This document shows positions 9,303 through 18,200 of a stretch of DNA of 64,000 nt, one piece after another. The first letter of the stretch is position 1; every line of letters begins with the position of its first letter. The stretch is from Peristeroidobacter agariperforans (GTDB lineage: Bacteria > Pseudomonadota > Gammaproteobacteria > Steroidobacterales > Steroidobacteraceae), in NCBI RefSeq assembly GCF_004138335.1, contig NZ_RYFW01000001.1, positions 1,674,001 through 1,738,000 of the forward strand. Reading direction: 5' to 3'. The notes beneath the pieces are model-generated. The model worked only from the letters and a program-made list of their open reading frames with translations, was not told the origin of the DNA and did no database searches. Position numbers and translations under genes: made by a program.

Positions 9303-11000
9303 TCACTCGCCACCCCCTCCACGGCGGCAGCCGGCGATCAGATCCAGGCGCCGATCATAAGCCTGGTTACGCAACTCGGCCGCCCCCAGCACCGTGTGGT
9401 AGAAAAAATCATGACTGATGGGCAGCTGGGCTTCAGTGCGCAGGCAGTCTGGTTGTAGCCGCGCGCGTCGGACATAACCTTCGGAGGTCCAGAGCAGCAT
9501 GGGGACCTCTTTCTGCGCCGCCGGGGCGAAGGCGTAGGGCAGGCCATGCAGATAGATGCCGTTCTCGCCCAACGACTCGCCATGATCGGAGGCATAGATC
9601 AGCACGCTATCGAGCCGTGCGCTGGCCTCTCGGAGCATCCTGATCTGGCTGGCCAGCACATGATCGGTGTAGGCGATGGTGTTGTCGTACGCGTTGGCGA
9701 TTTCCTGCTGGCTGCAATGCTGGAGTTGATTGGACCGGCACGCCGGCTGGAACTTCTCGAACTGCTTCGGATAGCGTTCCGAGTAGAACGGCCCGTGACT
9801 GCCTTTTTGATGAAACACGATTACGGTGTCGCGCTCGATCTTGCGCAAGGTTTCCGGCAGGTCCTCGAGCATGACGGCGTCGAAGCAGTTCGAGTCGTGG
9901 CAATACTTCGGATCGGAGTGCTGGTTGTAGTCGATGTTGGTCACGCGCGCGCAGACCCCTTTGCAACCGGAGTTGTTATCGCGCCATTGCACCTCGAAGC
10001 CGGCCTGGTCCAGCGAGTCGAGCAGATTCTTGTAGCGGCCGGCTTCATCGACTTTGAACTGGGTGCGCGGCAGGTGCGAGAACAGGCAGGGCACGGAGAT
10101 CGCCGTCGACGTGCCGCAGGACGAGGTGTTCGCGAAATAGGTCAGGCCGGAGATCTGCGACAGTTCGGGATTGGTCTCGCGGGCATATCCGCCGAGCTGG
10201 AAGTTTGCGGCACGCGCGGTCTCGCCAATGACCAGGAACAACACCAACGGCTTCGCCGGCGCCGCGGCGGTACGTTCGATCTTGCCGGCGGGATCGATCA
10301 GCGGCGCGGCGGCGTTCGTCCTGTTGCTGCCGGCAACCAGGCCGACCATGCTGACGATCGGCGCTATCGGATTGAGCGTGTAACGAACCGGCTTGTGCGC
10401 GCGAAAGAAAGTGGCGTAGTCGGCCGAGCTGGCAAACATCCCCGCAACCGCTACGCCGAGCGCGACGACAACGGCAATTAAGCGCTGACCCATTTGAGCG
10501 CGCCAACTCGTTTCCGGCAGACGCACCCGCCACACGAGCAGGGCGGGAATGATGCCCAGCAGCACGCCGTGCAGAGTGACCTCTGCGTTCAGCAGTGCTT
10601 CGACTTCGGCATGATCGGTCTGTAACACGTTGCGCATCATCTCCTGGTTCATGATCGCGCCGTACTCGCTCATGAAGTACGCACTGAACGCGGCGATGAC
10701 GAACATCAGACTGGCGGCGGCACGCATCACCCAGCGAGTCGGCGACAACAGCAGCAGCAATGTCAGCACGACCCAGGCGAGCACGAATAGCGATGTCATG
10801 AACAGCACCGAGCCTGCGCTGGGATGCCACATGGCCGCAGCCGAGAGCTCCCAGAAGCGGACGTTGTACAGCGCCAGCCAAATGAATGACACGCCAAACG
10901 CGAACGTGACATCGGAGGAGCAGGGAATGCCTTCGGCCCAACGCTCCCGAAGCCATTGAGATAATGGCAGCGGCGCGGCCGGGAACTGTTGTGTGTGCAT
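9303..11000 (-). CDS. eptA: Lipid A phosphoethanolamine transferase, EptA-like
   Basis: The 565-residue inner-membrane enzyme transfers phosphoethanolamine from phosphatidylethanolamine to lipid A, lowering surface negative charge. Five N-terminal membrane helices (about residues 25-190) precede a periplasmic sulfatase-fold domain with VIGETARAANF, the nucleophilic Thr in SSCGTSTAISVPC, FHQKGSHGP and YASDHGESLGENG. Several Cys pairs suit the disulfides of this family. ATG at 11000 (MHTQQFPAAP) is preferred; the frame is open to 11123, but that extension lacks membrane character. The gene faces a GT39/ArnT-like gene, a second lipid A modification function, across a 142-bp divergent promoter region. 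Confidence 0.87.
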   Translation of the reverse strand: MHTQQFPAAPLPLSQWLRERWAEGIPCSSDVTFAFGVSFIWLALYNVRFWELSAAAMWHPSAGSVLFMTSLFVLAWVVLTLLLLLSPTRWVMRAAASLMFVIAAFSAYFMSEYGAIMNQEMMRNVLQTDHAEVEALLNAEVTLHGVLLGIIPALLVWRVRLPETSWRAQMGQRLIAVVVALGVAVAGMFASSADYATFFRAHKPVRYTLNPIAPIVSMVGLVAGSNRTNAAAPLIDPAGKIERTAAAPAKPLVLFLVIGETARAANFQLGGYARETNPELSQISGLTYFANTSSCGTSTAISVPCLFSHLPRTQFKVDEAGRYKNLLDSLDQAGFEVQWRDNNSGCKGVCARVTNIDYNQHSDPKYCHDSNCFDAVMLEDLPETLRKIERDTVIVFHQKGSHGPFYSERYPKQFEKFQPACRSNQLQHCSQQEIANAYDNTIAYTDHVLASQIRMLREASARLDSVLIYASDHGESLGENGIYLHGLPYAFAPAAQKEVPMLLWTSEGYVRRARLQPDCLRTEAQLPISHDFFYHTVLGAAELRNQAYDRRLDLIAGCRRGGGGE

Positions 11001-11142
11001 CGACCGTTGGACGGCCGGCGTCGCCCCGCTCAATCGAAAATAAGTTTGCGCCGAACGCGATTGGTTTTTTCCACAGGCCCCGTCCAACACCAATTTGCGG
11101 CAGCCAAGGCATAATCGCCGCACTTTCGGATGCAGGTGAACG
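11001..11142. promoter_or_regulatory. Divergent promoter region between the eptA-like and GT39 genes
   Basis: These 142 bp separate divergently transcribed lipid A modification genes, so both promoters should lie here. I see AT-rich stretches (around 11036-11045 and 11065-11072) but no clear palindromic operator and no recognisable PmrA box. Support is mainly positional. Confidence 0.45.
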
Positions 11143-12882
11143 ATGCAGGCGAGTTGGATTCAGAATTTGTTCCGCGTCGGCGACACTGGCGCGCGCGCTG
11201 TCCGGCTCGACTTGTTTTGGCTCCTGGGGCTTGGCCTGCTGCTGATCGCAACGGGCATCGGGCTGCGCGATCCGTGGCCCGCGGACGAGCCGCGCTTTGC
11301 ATTGATCGTCCGTGACATGGTGGCGACGGGCGAGTGGTTGTTGCCGCGCGTCGGCGGCGATGTCTATGCCGATAAGCCGCCGTTGTACTTCTGGATCATG
11401 GGGCTGTCGCTGCTCGCGACCGGTTCGTTGCGAATCGCGTTCTTATTGCCGTCATTACTGAGTGGCCTCGCCTGTCTGCTCCTTGTTTATGACCTCGGCC
11501 GTCGGCTGTGGAATCGCGAGACAGGCCTGGCTGCCGCACTGGCGCTGCTGCTGAGCGTTCAATTTGTCTGGCAAGTGCGCCAGGCGCAGATCGATGCGAC
11601 GCTGTTGTTCTGGGTGGTGCTTGGGCTGTATGGATTGGTCCGGCATTTATTACTTGGCCCGGCGTGGCGCTGGTACGCGGTTGGCTGGGCTGCCGCCGGG
11701 TTCGGTGTGATCACCAAGGGCGTTGGCTTTCTGCCGTTGTTGATATTGATTCCTTTCGCGGCGTTGCGTGGCCCGCGTTGGTCGCCGCGCGTACACGGCA
11801 CGAGCGTTGGGCTGTGGTTCGTCGGGCCGCTGGCGTTCCTGCTGGCCGTGAGCACGTGGCTCGTGCCGATGCTGTTGGCGGCGAATGCCGATCCGACGCT
11901 CGCGGCATACCGCGACGAAATCCTGTTTCATCAAACCGTCGGGCGTTACACGGATGCGTGGCATCACCGCGAGCCGTTCTGGTATTTCATCGTCGAAGTG
12001 ATTCCCGGCTTGTGGCTGCCGCTGACGTTGCTGCTGCCCTGGCTCGTGCCTCGTTGGCGTAAAGCGTGGCAGGCGGGCGACCTGCGCATCGGGCTGCTGA
12101 CGTCATGGATCGTGCTGGTCGTGTTGTTCTTCAGTTTCAGCAGCGGCAAGCGCGGGGTCTACATTCTGCCCGCGCTGCCGGCGGTCGCGCTCGCGAGCGG
12201 TCCGTATCTCCTGGATCTGATGCAACGTCGCTCGGTGCAGCGAGCGTTGTTCATTCTGGTTGCGGCGATCGCGGCGGGTTGTTTGCTCGGCGCGGTCTAC
12301 GTCCAGATACGACCGGCCCAGCGCCTGGAGCTCCTTGCCAGTTACGAGATCGACGTCTTCGGTCCGCTGCTTTCGATTGGCATCGCGGGTGCTCTGATCT
12401 GCGCATTCGCAAGGCCGGCGCGGGGCGCCCTGGCTTACGCAGGCTTGCTTGCCGCCGCATTGCTTACCGTGAGCTACTGGGTCAATCCGGTGATGAACAG
12501 CACTCGCTCGGGTGCGGCGTTCATCAAGCGCGTCGAGCAGATCGACGATCCCACCGCCGAACTAGGCTTCGTCGGCTTCAAAGAGCAATATCTGCTCAAC
12601 GTGCACCGTCCGATCGTTCACTTCGGGCACGCGCGATGGAGAGATGCCGATCAAGAAGCAGCGGACGCCGCGCTGTGGCTGAGCGGCTCGGAGCATCGCC
12701 AGTTGGTCGTCAACGATTCTGCCCGGCAGCTGTGTTTCGGCGAGGCCGCGGCGCAGTCATTGGGTATGGCCAATCGCATCGAGTGGTTCGTCGTGCGCGG
12801 CGAGCCGAGTGCAACGTGTGTGGCACGAGGCAACGCGGCGGCGCTGTATCGCTACGCGCCGCCGTCTCGAGTCATCGACTAA
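11143..12882 (+). CDS. GT39-family glycosyltransferase, ArnT-like
   Basis: The 579-residue polytopic membrane protein has 10-12 hydrophobic helices. The GT39 signature is near the N-terminus: RDPWPADEPRFALIVRDM (the DE-containing first periplasmic loop) and YADKPPLYFW. The family uses undecaprenyl-phosphate sugars. ArnT adds 4-amino-4-deoxy-L-arabinose to lipid A, and relatives glycosylate proteins or other lipids. The rest of the arn operon is absent from the window, so the donor sugar is open. The ATG at 11143 is 13 bp after an out-of-frame ATG and gives the full N-terminal helix. The stop lies 3 bp from the convergent superoxide dismutase gene. Confidence 0.8.
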   Translation: MQASWIQNLFRVGDTGARAVRLDLFWLLGLGLLLIATGIGLRDPWPADEPRFALIVRDMVATGEWLLPRVGGDVYADKPPLYFWIMGLSLLATGSLRIAFLLPSLLSGLACLLLVYDLGRRLWNRETGLAAALALLLSVQFVWQVRQAQIDATLLFWVVLGLYGLVRHLLLGPAWRWYAVGWAAAGFGVITKGVGFLPLLILIPFAALRGPRWSPRVHGTSVGLWFVGPLAFLLAVSTWLVPMLLAANADPTLAAYRDEILFHQTVGRYTDAWHHREPFWYFIVEVIPGLWLPLTLLLPWLVPRWRKAWQAGDLRIGLLTSWIVLVVLFFSFSSGKRGVYILPALPAVALASGPYLLDLMQRRSVQRALFILVAAIAAGCLLGAVYVQIRPAQRLELLASYEIDVFGPLLSIGIAGALICAFARPARGALAYAGLLAAALLTVSYWVNPVMNSTRSGAAFIKRVEQIDDPTAELGFVGFKEQYLLNVHRPIVHFGHARWRDADQEAADAALWLSGSEHRQLVVNDSARQLCFGEAAAQSLGMANRIEWFVVRGEPSATCVARGNAAALYRYAPPSRVID

Positions 12883-12885
12883 CGA

Positions 12886-13503
12886 TCAGTTCGTTTGAAC
12901 GGCAACGACACCGCAGGCGATGCGGTCGCCGGAGTTGCCGGAGGGCTGCGTCGTGTAGTCATCGGGCTTGGCGTGCACCACGAGCGCTTTGCCGAGGATG
13001 TCATTGGGCTGACCCGTTTGCAGTGAGACATCGGGATTGTCGATGTCCACCTCGGCGACGCCCTGCGCATCCGACTTCACATTCAACATGTCACCGGCGT
13101 GATGCGGCGGCGCCTGCGGGTTGCCGTGATCCTGACTGGTGGGATTGAAGTGAGCGCCGGCGCTGGTCGCATCGGGTGCGCTGCAATCGCCCTTCTCATG
13201 AAAATGAAAACCGAACTCGCTGTCGGGCTTCAGTCCCTGGACCATTCCTGAAATTTTTACTGCCGTGCCCGCGGCGGTGATCTTCAATGCGCCATTCGCG
13301 GTGTTGCCTTGAGTGGGGGAGAGTTTCACGGCCGCTCCAGCGGTGGCTTCGGCGGTGGCCGTGGTCTCGGGCTCGGTAGTCGTTGCAACCGATGGGCCGT
13401 CGCCGGCTGGCGGTGGCGCGTCGGCGGTCGGAGCGGTGTGCTCTTTTTGACCACAGGCGCCAATCAGCGCGGCGATTGCGACGAGGCCGACATACTTATT
13501 CAT
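12886..13503 (-). CDS. sodC: Cu,Zn superoxide dismutase lipoprotein
   Basis: This 205-residue periplasmic enzyme dismutates superoxide. A lipoprotein signal peptide ends in the lipobox LIGAC (C17), followed by a Pro/Ala/Thr-rich tether to about residue 60. The catalytic domain shows the Cu/Zn ligands in GFHFHEKGDCS, AGAHFNP, HGNPQAPPHHAGD and ALVVHAKPDD, with the second disulfide Cys in DRIACGVV. Length and motifs fit bacterial SodC with an added anchor. It is transcribed divergently from the TonB receptor at 13702. Confidence 0.93.
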   Translation of the reverse strand: MNKYVGLVAIAALIGACGQKEHTAPTADAPPPAGDGPSVATTTEPETTATAEATAGAAVKLSPTQGNTANGALKITAAGTAVKISGMVQGLKPDSEFGFHFHEKGDCSAPDATSAGAHFNPTSQDHGNPQAPPHHAGDMLNVKSDAQGVAEVDIDNPDVSLQTGQPNDILGKALVVHAKPDDYTTQPSGNSGDRIACGVVAVQTN

Positions 13504-13701
13504 GAGCTACACCTCCGGAAACGAACGGGGGTAAATCCATGACGCATTGGTTGCGTTCCAAAAGAGGAGCGCGGGAAATCACATTTCGTTTCTTCTGAAA
13601 ACTGACGATTGTCACATTCACGTCACTGTGCTGTCATTGCTCCGTCACGCGCTAGCACGAGCATGCGCCGCATTTCCGCAGCTAAGGATGCCAACGGTCA
13701 T
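13504..13701. promoter_or_regulatory. Divergent promoter region between sodC and a TonB receptor
   Basis: These 198 bp lie between divergent genes and should hold both promoters. I see AT-rich tracts around 13577-13600 but no Fur-box-like 19-bp palindrome and no other convincing operator. Confidence 0.4.
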
Positions 13702-16185
13702 ATGTCGCAGCTCAGCCACGCTATTCGTCGTCAACTCGCTATAGCGCTGCCTTTGTTTGTTGCCGGTTTCGCGCACGCCCAGGATGCCGGCACCTCGGCC
13801 AACAATTTAGAAGAAGTCGTCGTCACCGGCCGCGCCGGTGTGGAAGAGATCCGCAAGGTGGAAGTGAGCTATGCCGTCACGACCATCAATGCCGAATCAT
13901 TGCGGATGGACGCGCCGCTCGGTGTCGCCGATGCCCTCGGCTCGGTGCCGGGCTTCTGGGTCGAATCCACCGGCGGTGAAGCCAGCGCAAATATTCGTGC
14001 GCGCGGCATTCCTGAAGAAGGGTTCTCGGCGGTGGCCATGGAAGAAGATGGCCTGCCGGTGCAGCACGATCCCGGTCTGGGCTGGTTGAACGCCGATCAA
14101 TCGTTCCGCCTCGACGACACCATCGATCGTATTGAAGTGGTGCGCGGCGGCCCGGCGTCGATGTTCTCGTCGAACGCGCCCGGCGGCGTCGTGAACTTCA
14201 TCACTCGCAAGCCCGGCGACGTCGCGGGCGGCACCGTCAAGGTCGAGAGCAGCGACTACGGCCTGCGTCGCATGGATGGCTGGTACAACTTGCCGATCGG
14301 CGACTGGCGGCTCGGCTTCGGTGGCTTCTATCGCGAAGACGATGGTGTACGCGATGCCGGTTACACCGCTAACAAGGGCGGTCAGCTGCGCTTTGCGGTG
14401 GGCCGCACGTTCGAGAACGGCTCGCTGGACTTCAACGTCAAGCGCATCGATGACCGGGTCATCTTCTACACCGGCTTGCCGCTGACCTACGACGCCGACG
14501 GCGATGTGGTCGGCGTGCCCGGCATCGATGAGCATTTCGGCACGTTGTCGGGTCCTGATACTCGCCGTGTCACGCTGCGCGACGCCGACGGAACTTTCCC
14601 GCTCGATATCGACCGCGGCACCGATGTCGAGCTCACTCAGTACACGTTGCGGTTCGAATATCAGCTGCCGGGCGATTGGAAGCTGAGCAATGGCACGCGT
14701 TATCGCGAATCGGAGAGCTCGCGCATCGGCCTGTTCCCGAACACACCGGTGACCGCTGCGGCTCGACTCGCGGCGGCGCGCGCCAACATCGGCACGCTCG
14801 TCCCGGGCGCTGTCGACGTGCAACTACGCTACGTGAACGCCCCGAACGAGGTCTTCAACGTCGCGAGCCAGAATGGCAACGGACTCACCAGCGACGGTTC
14901 CTTCCGCCAGGTGCACGTGCCGCTCGATGAGTTGCTCAACGATCTGCGTTTGATGCGCAATTTCGAGATCGCAGGCCAGAAGCACGACGTTGCCATCGGC
15001 CTGTATCTGGCCAAGGTCGACGAGGCGTTCGATCGCTACTCGGCGAATGCGATCATCGACGTTCGGGACAATGCTCGCCTGCTCAACCTGGTTGCCGTCG
15101 ACGCTGCGGGTAATCCGGTGCGCACGCTCAGCGACAATGGCTTCATTCGTTATGGCTCGGAGTTCGCGAATGGCGAGGGCGAGTCGTTCACCAAGGCGTT
15201 GTATTTCTCCGATGAGTGGAGCTTGAACGACCAGTGGCGCATCGACCTGGGTGCGCGTTATGAGCAGGTCGACGTCGAAGGCAAGGTGGAACAGTTCGCT
15301 GGGCGCAACCTCGGTGTCTTGCAGAGCACAGCCGATGACAGCGTGCTGACCGGCACCGGCGTGTACGACCGCTTCGACACGGATTACGACGACTTCGGGT
15401 GGACCGTGGGCGTGAACTGGCAATTCACCGAGAGCATGGGCGTGTTCGCCCGCTATACCTCGACGTTCCGGCTTCCGAGCGTCGGCGATTACATCACCAA
15501 CGCCTTCGCGACGCCGGTGGTTCGCACGATGGATTTCATCGAGGCGGGCTACAAATATGACTCGGATCGCTTCTCGCTGTACGCGACGCTGTTCCAGACC
15601 AAGTACGACAAGTTCCGGTTCGGCGATACTCGTTATAACCCGACGACCGGGAACTACGATCAGGTGAACGTCTTCACCGATACCGAAACGCTGGGTGTCG
15701 AGCTCGAAGGCACCTACAACGCGACCGATTGGCTGGACGTGGGCTTCAGTGCGACCTGGCAGGATCCGGAGTTCGGCGACTTCCGGCAGACCACGTTGGT
15801 CAACGGCACGCCGACGACGGTCGACTTCACCGGCAACCGGCTGCTGCGGGTGCCGGAAGTGAGCTATCGAGTGACGCCGGCGTTCAAGCTGGCCGAACAG
15901 GTGCGCTTCGAGATCGACTATCAGTATTTCGGCGATCGCTTCACCGATGCGGCCAACATCACCAAGCTGCCTTCGTACGACGTGCTCAGCGCGAACCTGA
16001 GTTGGTCGCCGATCGAGCGCATGACGGTTTACGTGCGCGGCGAGAACCTGCTGAATGAAGTGGGCCTGACCGAAGGCAACCCGCGTGCCGGCACGTTCGT
16101 CAGCGGTGAGGCGAATTCGCCATTCTTCATCGCGCGCCCGATCTACGGCAGGAACTTCCGTTTCTCGCTGACGTGGGATTTCTGA
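13702..16185 (+). CDS. TonB-dependent receptor (no STN domain)
   Basis: This 827-residue outer-membrane receptor is read from ATG at 13702, where a good signal peptide starts (MSQLSHAIRRQLAIALP, cut after AHA). The frame is open to 13609, but upstream residues are not signal-like. A TonB-box-like EEVVVTGRAG follows the signal, then a plug with IEVVRGGPASMFSSNAPGG and VNFITRKPGD, then a barrel ending NFRFSLTWDF. There is no STN domain, so it transports without sigma signalling. One base separates its stop from the TTG start of a secreted PHP phosphoesterase, so the pair probably handles the same ligand, perhaps a phosphorylated molecule. Confidence 0.9.
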   Translation: MSQLSHAIRRQLAIALPLFVAGFAHAQDAGTSANNLEEVVVTGRAGVEEIRKVEVSYAVTTINAESLRMDAPLGVADALGSVPGFWVESTGGEASANIRARGIPEEGFSAVAMEEDGLPVQHDPGLGWLNADQSFRLDDTIDRIEVVRGGPASMFSSNAPGGVVNFITRKPGDVAGGTVKVESSDYGLRRMDGWYNLPIGDWRLGFGGFYREDDGVRDAGYTANKGGQLRFAVGRTFENGSLDFNVKRIDDRVIFYTGLPLTYDADGDVVGVPGIDEHFGTLSGPDTRRVTLRDADGTFPLDIDRGTDVELTQYTLRFEYQLPGDWKLSNGTRYRESESSRIGLFPNTPVTAAARLAAARANIGTLVPGAVDVQLRYVNAPNEVFNVASQNGNGLTSDGSFRQVHVPLDELLNDLRLMRNFEIAGQKHDVAIGLYLAKVDEAFDRYSANAIIDVRDNARLLNLVAVDAAGNPVRTLSDNGFIRYGSEFANGEGESFTKALYFSDEWSLNDQWRIDLGARYEQVDVEGKVEQFAGRNLGVLQSTADDSVLTGTGVYDRFDTDYDDFGWTVGVNWQFTESMGVFARYTSTFRLPSVGDYITNAFATPVVRTMDFIEAGYKYDSDRFSLYATLFQTKYDKFRFGDTRYNPTTGNYDQVNVFTDTETLGVELEGTYNATDWLDVGFSATWQDPEFGDFRQTTLVNGTPTTVDFTGNRLLRVPEVSYRVTPAFKLAEQVRFEIDYQYFGDRFTDAANITKLPSYDVLSANLSWSPIERMTVYVRGENLLNEVGLTEGNPRAGTFVSGEANSPFFIARPIYGRNFRFSLTWDF

Positions 16186-16186
16186 T

Positions 16187-17659
16187 TTGAGAATAGTTGC
16201 CCTGCTGGCCGCGCTGTGCGCGGCCGTCGTGAGCTCTCACGCGGCCGCGCCCGATCTCGTTCTCCGCGACACCATCACCGATCAGGCGTATCGCACCTAT
16301 CGTCTGCTGCCGTTCGACGTCCCGGAAGGAGTCAAGGCGCTGGAGATCCGTTTCGACTACACCGGGCGCGAAGCACGCACGACGATCGACGTAGGCCTGC
16401 TCGGGCCGGGCGAAAAGTTCGAGGAGGAGTTCCGCGGCTGGAGCGGCGGAAACAAACGCTCATTCACGCTCTCGGCCAGCGACGCGACACCATCCTATCT
16501 ATCCGGCCCGGTGACGGCAGGGCGGTGGCAACTGCTGCTCGGCGTGCCGAACATTCGCAACGGTCAAACTTCCGAGTTCACGGCCGAAGTTTATTTTCAG
16601 CGCAACGATAAGCACGGTCTGCCGACGGAGCCGGCTCCCCTCAAATCAGAAGCCGGCTGGTATCGCGGCGACCTGCACATGCACAGCGAACACAGCGACG
16701 GCAACTGCGCGAGCCGGAGCGGCGAGAAGCGGGTGCCTTGTCCGTTGTTTCTGACGCTGGACGCAGCCGCGAACCGCGGGCTCGACTTCATCGCGTTCAC
16801 GGACCACAACACCAATTCGCACGTCAAAGAATTGACCGCGCTGCAGCCGTATTTCGACAAGCTGCTGTTGATCCCCGGCATGGAGATGACCACGTTCCAA
16901 GGTCATGCCAACGCATTCAATCTGCGCGAGATGGTCGACTTCCGCGTCAGCAGCGCCAAAGTCCCTGATTGGAACGCGTTGCTCACGGCAGCGAAGAACA
17001 AAGGCGCGCTCGTGTCGATCAATCATCCGCGAGTGCCGACGGGCGAAGCCTGCATGGGCTGCGGTTGGTCGCCTAACCCAGCGGCAGACTTGTCGCTCGT
17101 GCAGGCCGTGGAGGTCGTGAACGGCAACGATGTCGAGAGTCCGGTCACGGGCATTCCGTTCTGGCACGAGCAGCTGCAGAAGGGCCATCGCCTCACCGCG
17201 ATCGGTGGCAGCGATACTCATGACGTGACGTCGAACAGCGTCCCGCCGCCAGGCCGTATCGGTGTGCCGACGACCGTCGTTCATGCCAACGAGTTGAGCA
17301 CCGAGGGGATCATGGCCGGCATTCGCGCCGGCAATGTGTTCGTCGACACCGCAGGCTCGCGAGATCGCAAGCTCGAGTTGAGCGCCACCTATCAGCAGTC
17401 GACCGTCGCGATGGGCGGCCAGCTGTCCGTGCCGGCAAAGCAATCAGTGACATTTACGGCTCGCATCGAGCAGATGACCGGCGGCACGGTCGAAGTCATT
17501 CGCGATGGGAAGACGACTCGACGCACCGCCATCCCGGCGGCGCGGCACTCGTGGTCCTTCGAGGAAACATCCGACGGCAAGCCTCATTGGATTCGCATCG
17601 ATGTGCGCGACGCCGCGGGCAAACTGGCGCTGCTCGGCAATCCCATCTATGTGAATTGA
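16187..17659 (+). CDS. Secreted PHP-domain phosphoesterase, CehA/McbA family
   Basis: The protein has 490 residues, a TTG start and an N-terminal signal peptide (MRIVALLAALCAAVVSS). A beta-rich N-terminal domain of about 150 residues precedes the PHP domain. Metal-binding motifs are visible in order: GDLHMHSEHSDG, FTDHNTNSH, PGMEMTT, SINHPR and GGSDTHD. These give the H-x-H, D-H, E, H and D-x-H pattern of a tri-metal phosphoesterase. A C-terminal beta domain follows. The family includes carbaryl hydrolase CehA, but natural substrates are mostly unknown. Coupling to the TonB receptor 1 bp upstream suggests that it processes the receptor's ligand in the periplasm or at the surface. Confidence 0.85.
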   Translation: MRIVALLAALCAAVVSSHAAAPDLVLRDTITDQAYRTYRLLPFDVPEGVKALEIRFDYTGREARTTIDVGLLGPGEKFEEEFRGWSGGNKRSFTLSASDATPSYLSGPVTAGRWQLLLGVPNIRNGQTSEFTAEVYFQRNDKHGLPTEPAPLKSEAGWYRGDLHMHSEHSDGNCASRSGEKRVPCPLFLTLDAAANRGLDFIAFTDHNTNSHVKELTALQPYFDKLLLIPGMEMTTFQGHANAFNLREMVDFRVSSAKVPDWNALLTAAKNKGALVSINHPRVPTGEACMGCGWSPNPAADLSLVQAVEVVNGNDVESPVTGIPFWHEQLQKGHRLTAIGGSDTHDVTSNSVPPPGRIGVPTTVVHANELSTEGIMAGIRAGNVFVDTAGSRDRKLELSATYQQSTVAMGGQLSVPAKQSVTFTARIEQMTGGTVEVIRDGKTTRRTAIPAARHSWSFEETSDGKPHWIRIDVRDAAGKLALLGNPIYVN

Positions 17660-17695
17660 GCGCGTAGTGTAAACGCCTATGTGATTGATTCCCCG

Positions 17696-17718
17696 ACGAA
17701 CGTTGCGTGAACGTTCGT
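17696..17718. promoter_or_regulatory. Perfect 9-bp palindrome upstream of the solo receiver gene
   Basis: ACGAACGTT (17696-17704) and AACGTTCGT (17710-17718) are perfect inverted repeats around the 5-bp spacer gcgtg. A related AACGTTTCG half-site follows at 17731. It sits 10 bp upstream of a GGAAC box, so it could be an operator for the gene at 17792. It could also act as part of a terminator for the PHP gene, although no T tract follows. Confidence 0.55.
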
Positions 17719-17728
17719 TATCGGGGCA

Positions 17729-17754
17729 GGAACGTTTCGTGTTTGTGCGACGTT
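17729..17754 (+). promoter_or_regulatory. ECF-type promoter, GGAAC-N17-CGTT
   Basis: GGAAC at 17729-17733 and CGTT at 17751-17754 are separated by 17 bp, matching the -35/-10 layout of many ECF sigma promoters. Transcription would start near 17760, consistent with translation from ATG 17792 rather than the in-frame TTG at 17753. The ECF sigma encoded at 8638-9261 is a candidate user but no link is shown. Confidence 0.45.
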
Positions 17755-17791
17755 GGCATTTTCAGGAGATGCTGTCGCAGTCAAAACGAAG

Positions 17792-18196
17792 ATGTTGATA
17801 TTGGTAGTAGAGGATGAGCCGATCTGCGCGTTGAGCACGGTTGCCGAGCTGGAACACGCAGGACACAAGACATTAGGTCCCGCCGCCACCCTCGAGGAGG
17901 GTCTGGAGCTGGCTCGCTCCGGTCATCCGGCGCTCGCTCTCATTGATATCGATTTGATGCACGCCGGTGACGGCGTCGAGCTCGCGAAGCGGCTGCGCGA
18001 GTTGCACGTCGCCGCTGTGTTCGTCAGTGCCCAACATCCGTCGGCATTCGAGAATCGGGACCTGGCGCTGGGCTTCATCGGTAAGCCCTACAACCCGGCC
18101 GATCTGCCGCCGAGCATCGACATCATCTCGGCGATTCTGGAAGGGAAGCCAGCACCCGCGGCTTCAATACCGCGGGCACTGCAGCTATTTCATTGA
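17792..18196 (+). CDS. Single-domain response regulator
   Basis: This is a 134-residue stand-alone receiver domain with acidic E7-D8-E9, phosphoacceptor D52 in LIDIDLM, switch residue S79 in VFVSAQ and K98 in FIGKPY. There is no output domain, so it would act through protein contacts, like CheY or phosphorelay intermediates. ATG 17792 is chosen because the REC fold begins there and an ECF-like promoter occupies 17729-17754. An in-frame TTG at 17753 is the alternative. Its stop lies 4 bp from the convergent fusion gene. No kinase is adjacent. Confidence 0.8.
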   Translation: MLILVVEDEPICALSTVAELEHAGHKTLGPAATLEEGLELARSGHPALALIDIDLMHAGDGVELAKRLRELHVAAVFVSAQHPSAFENRDLALGFIGKPYNPADLPPSIDIISAILEGKPAPAASIPRALQLFH

Positions 18197-18200
18197 ATAA

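Noticed and set aside
13504-13701. Fur or iron box before the TonB receptor
   Set aside because: No 19-bp Fur-like palindrome was found, so an iron role is not supported by the upstream sequence.
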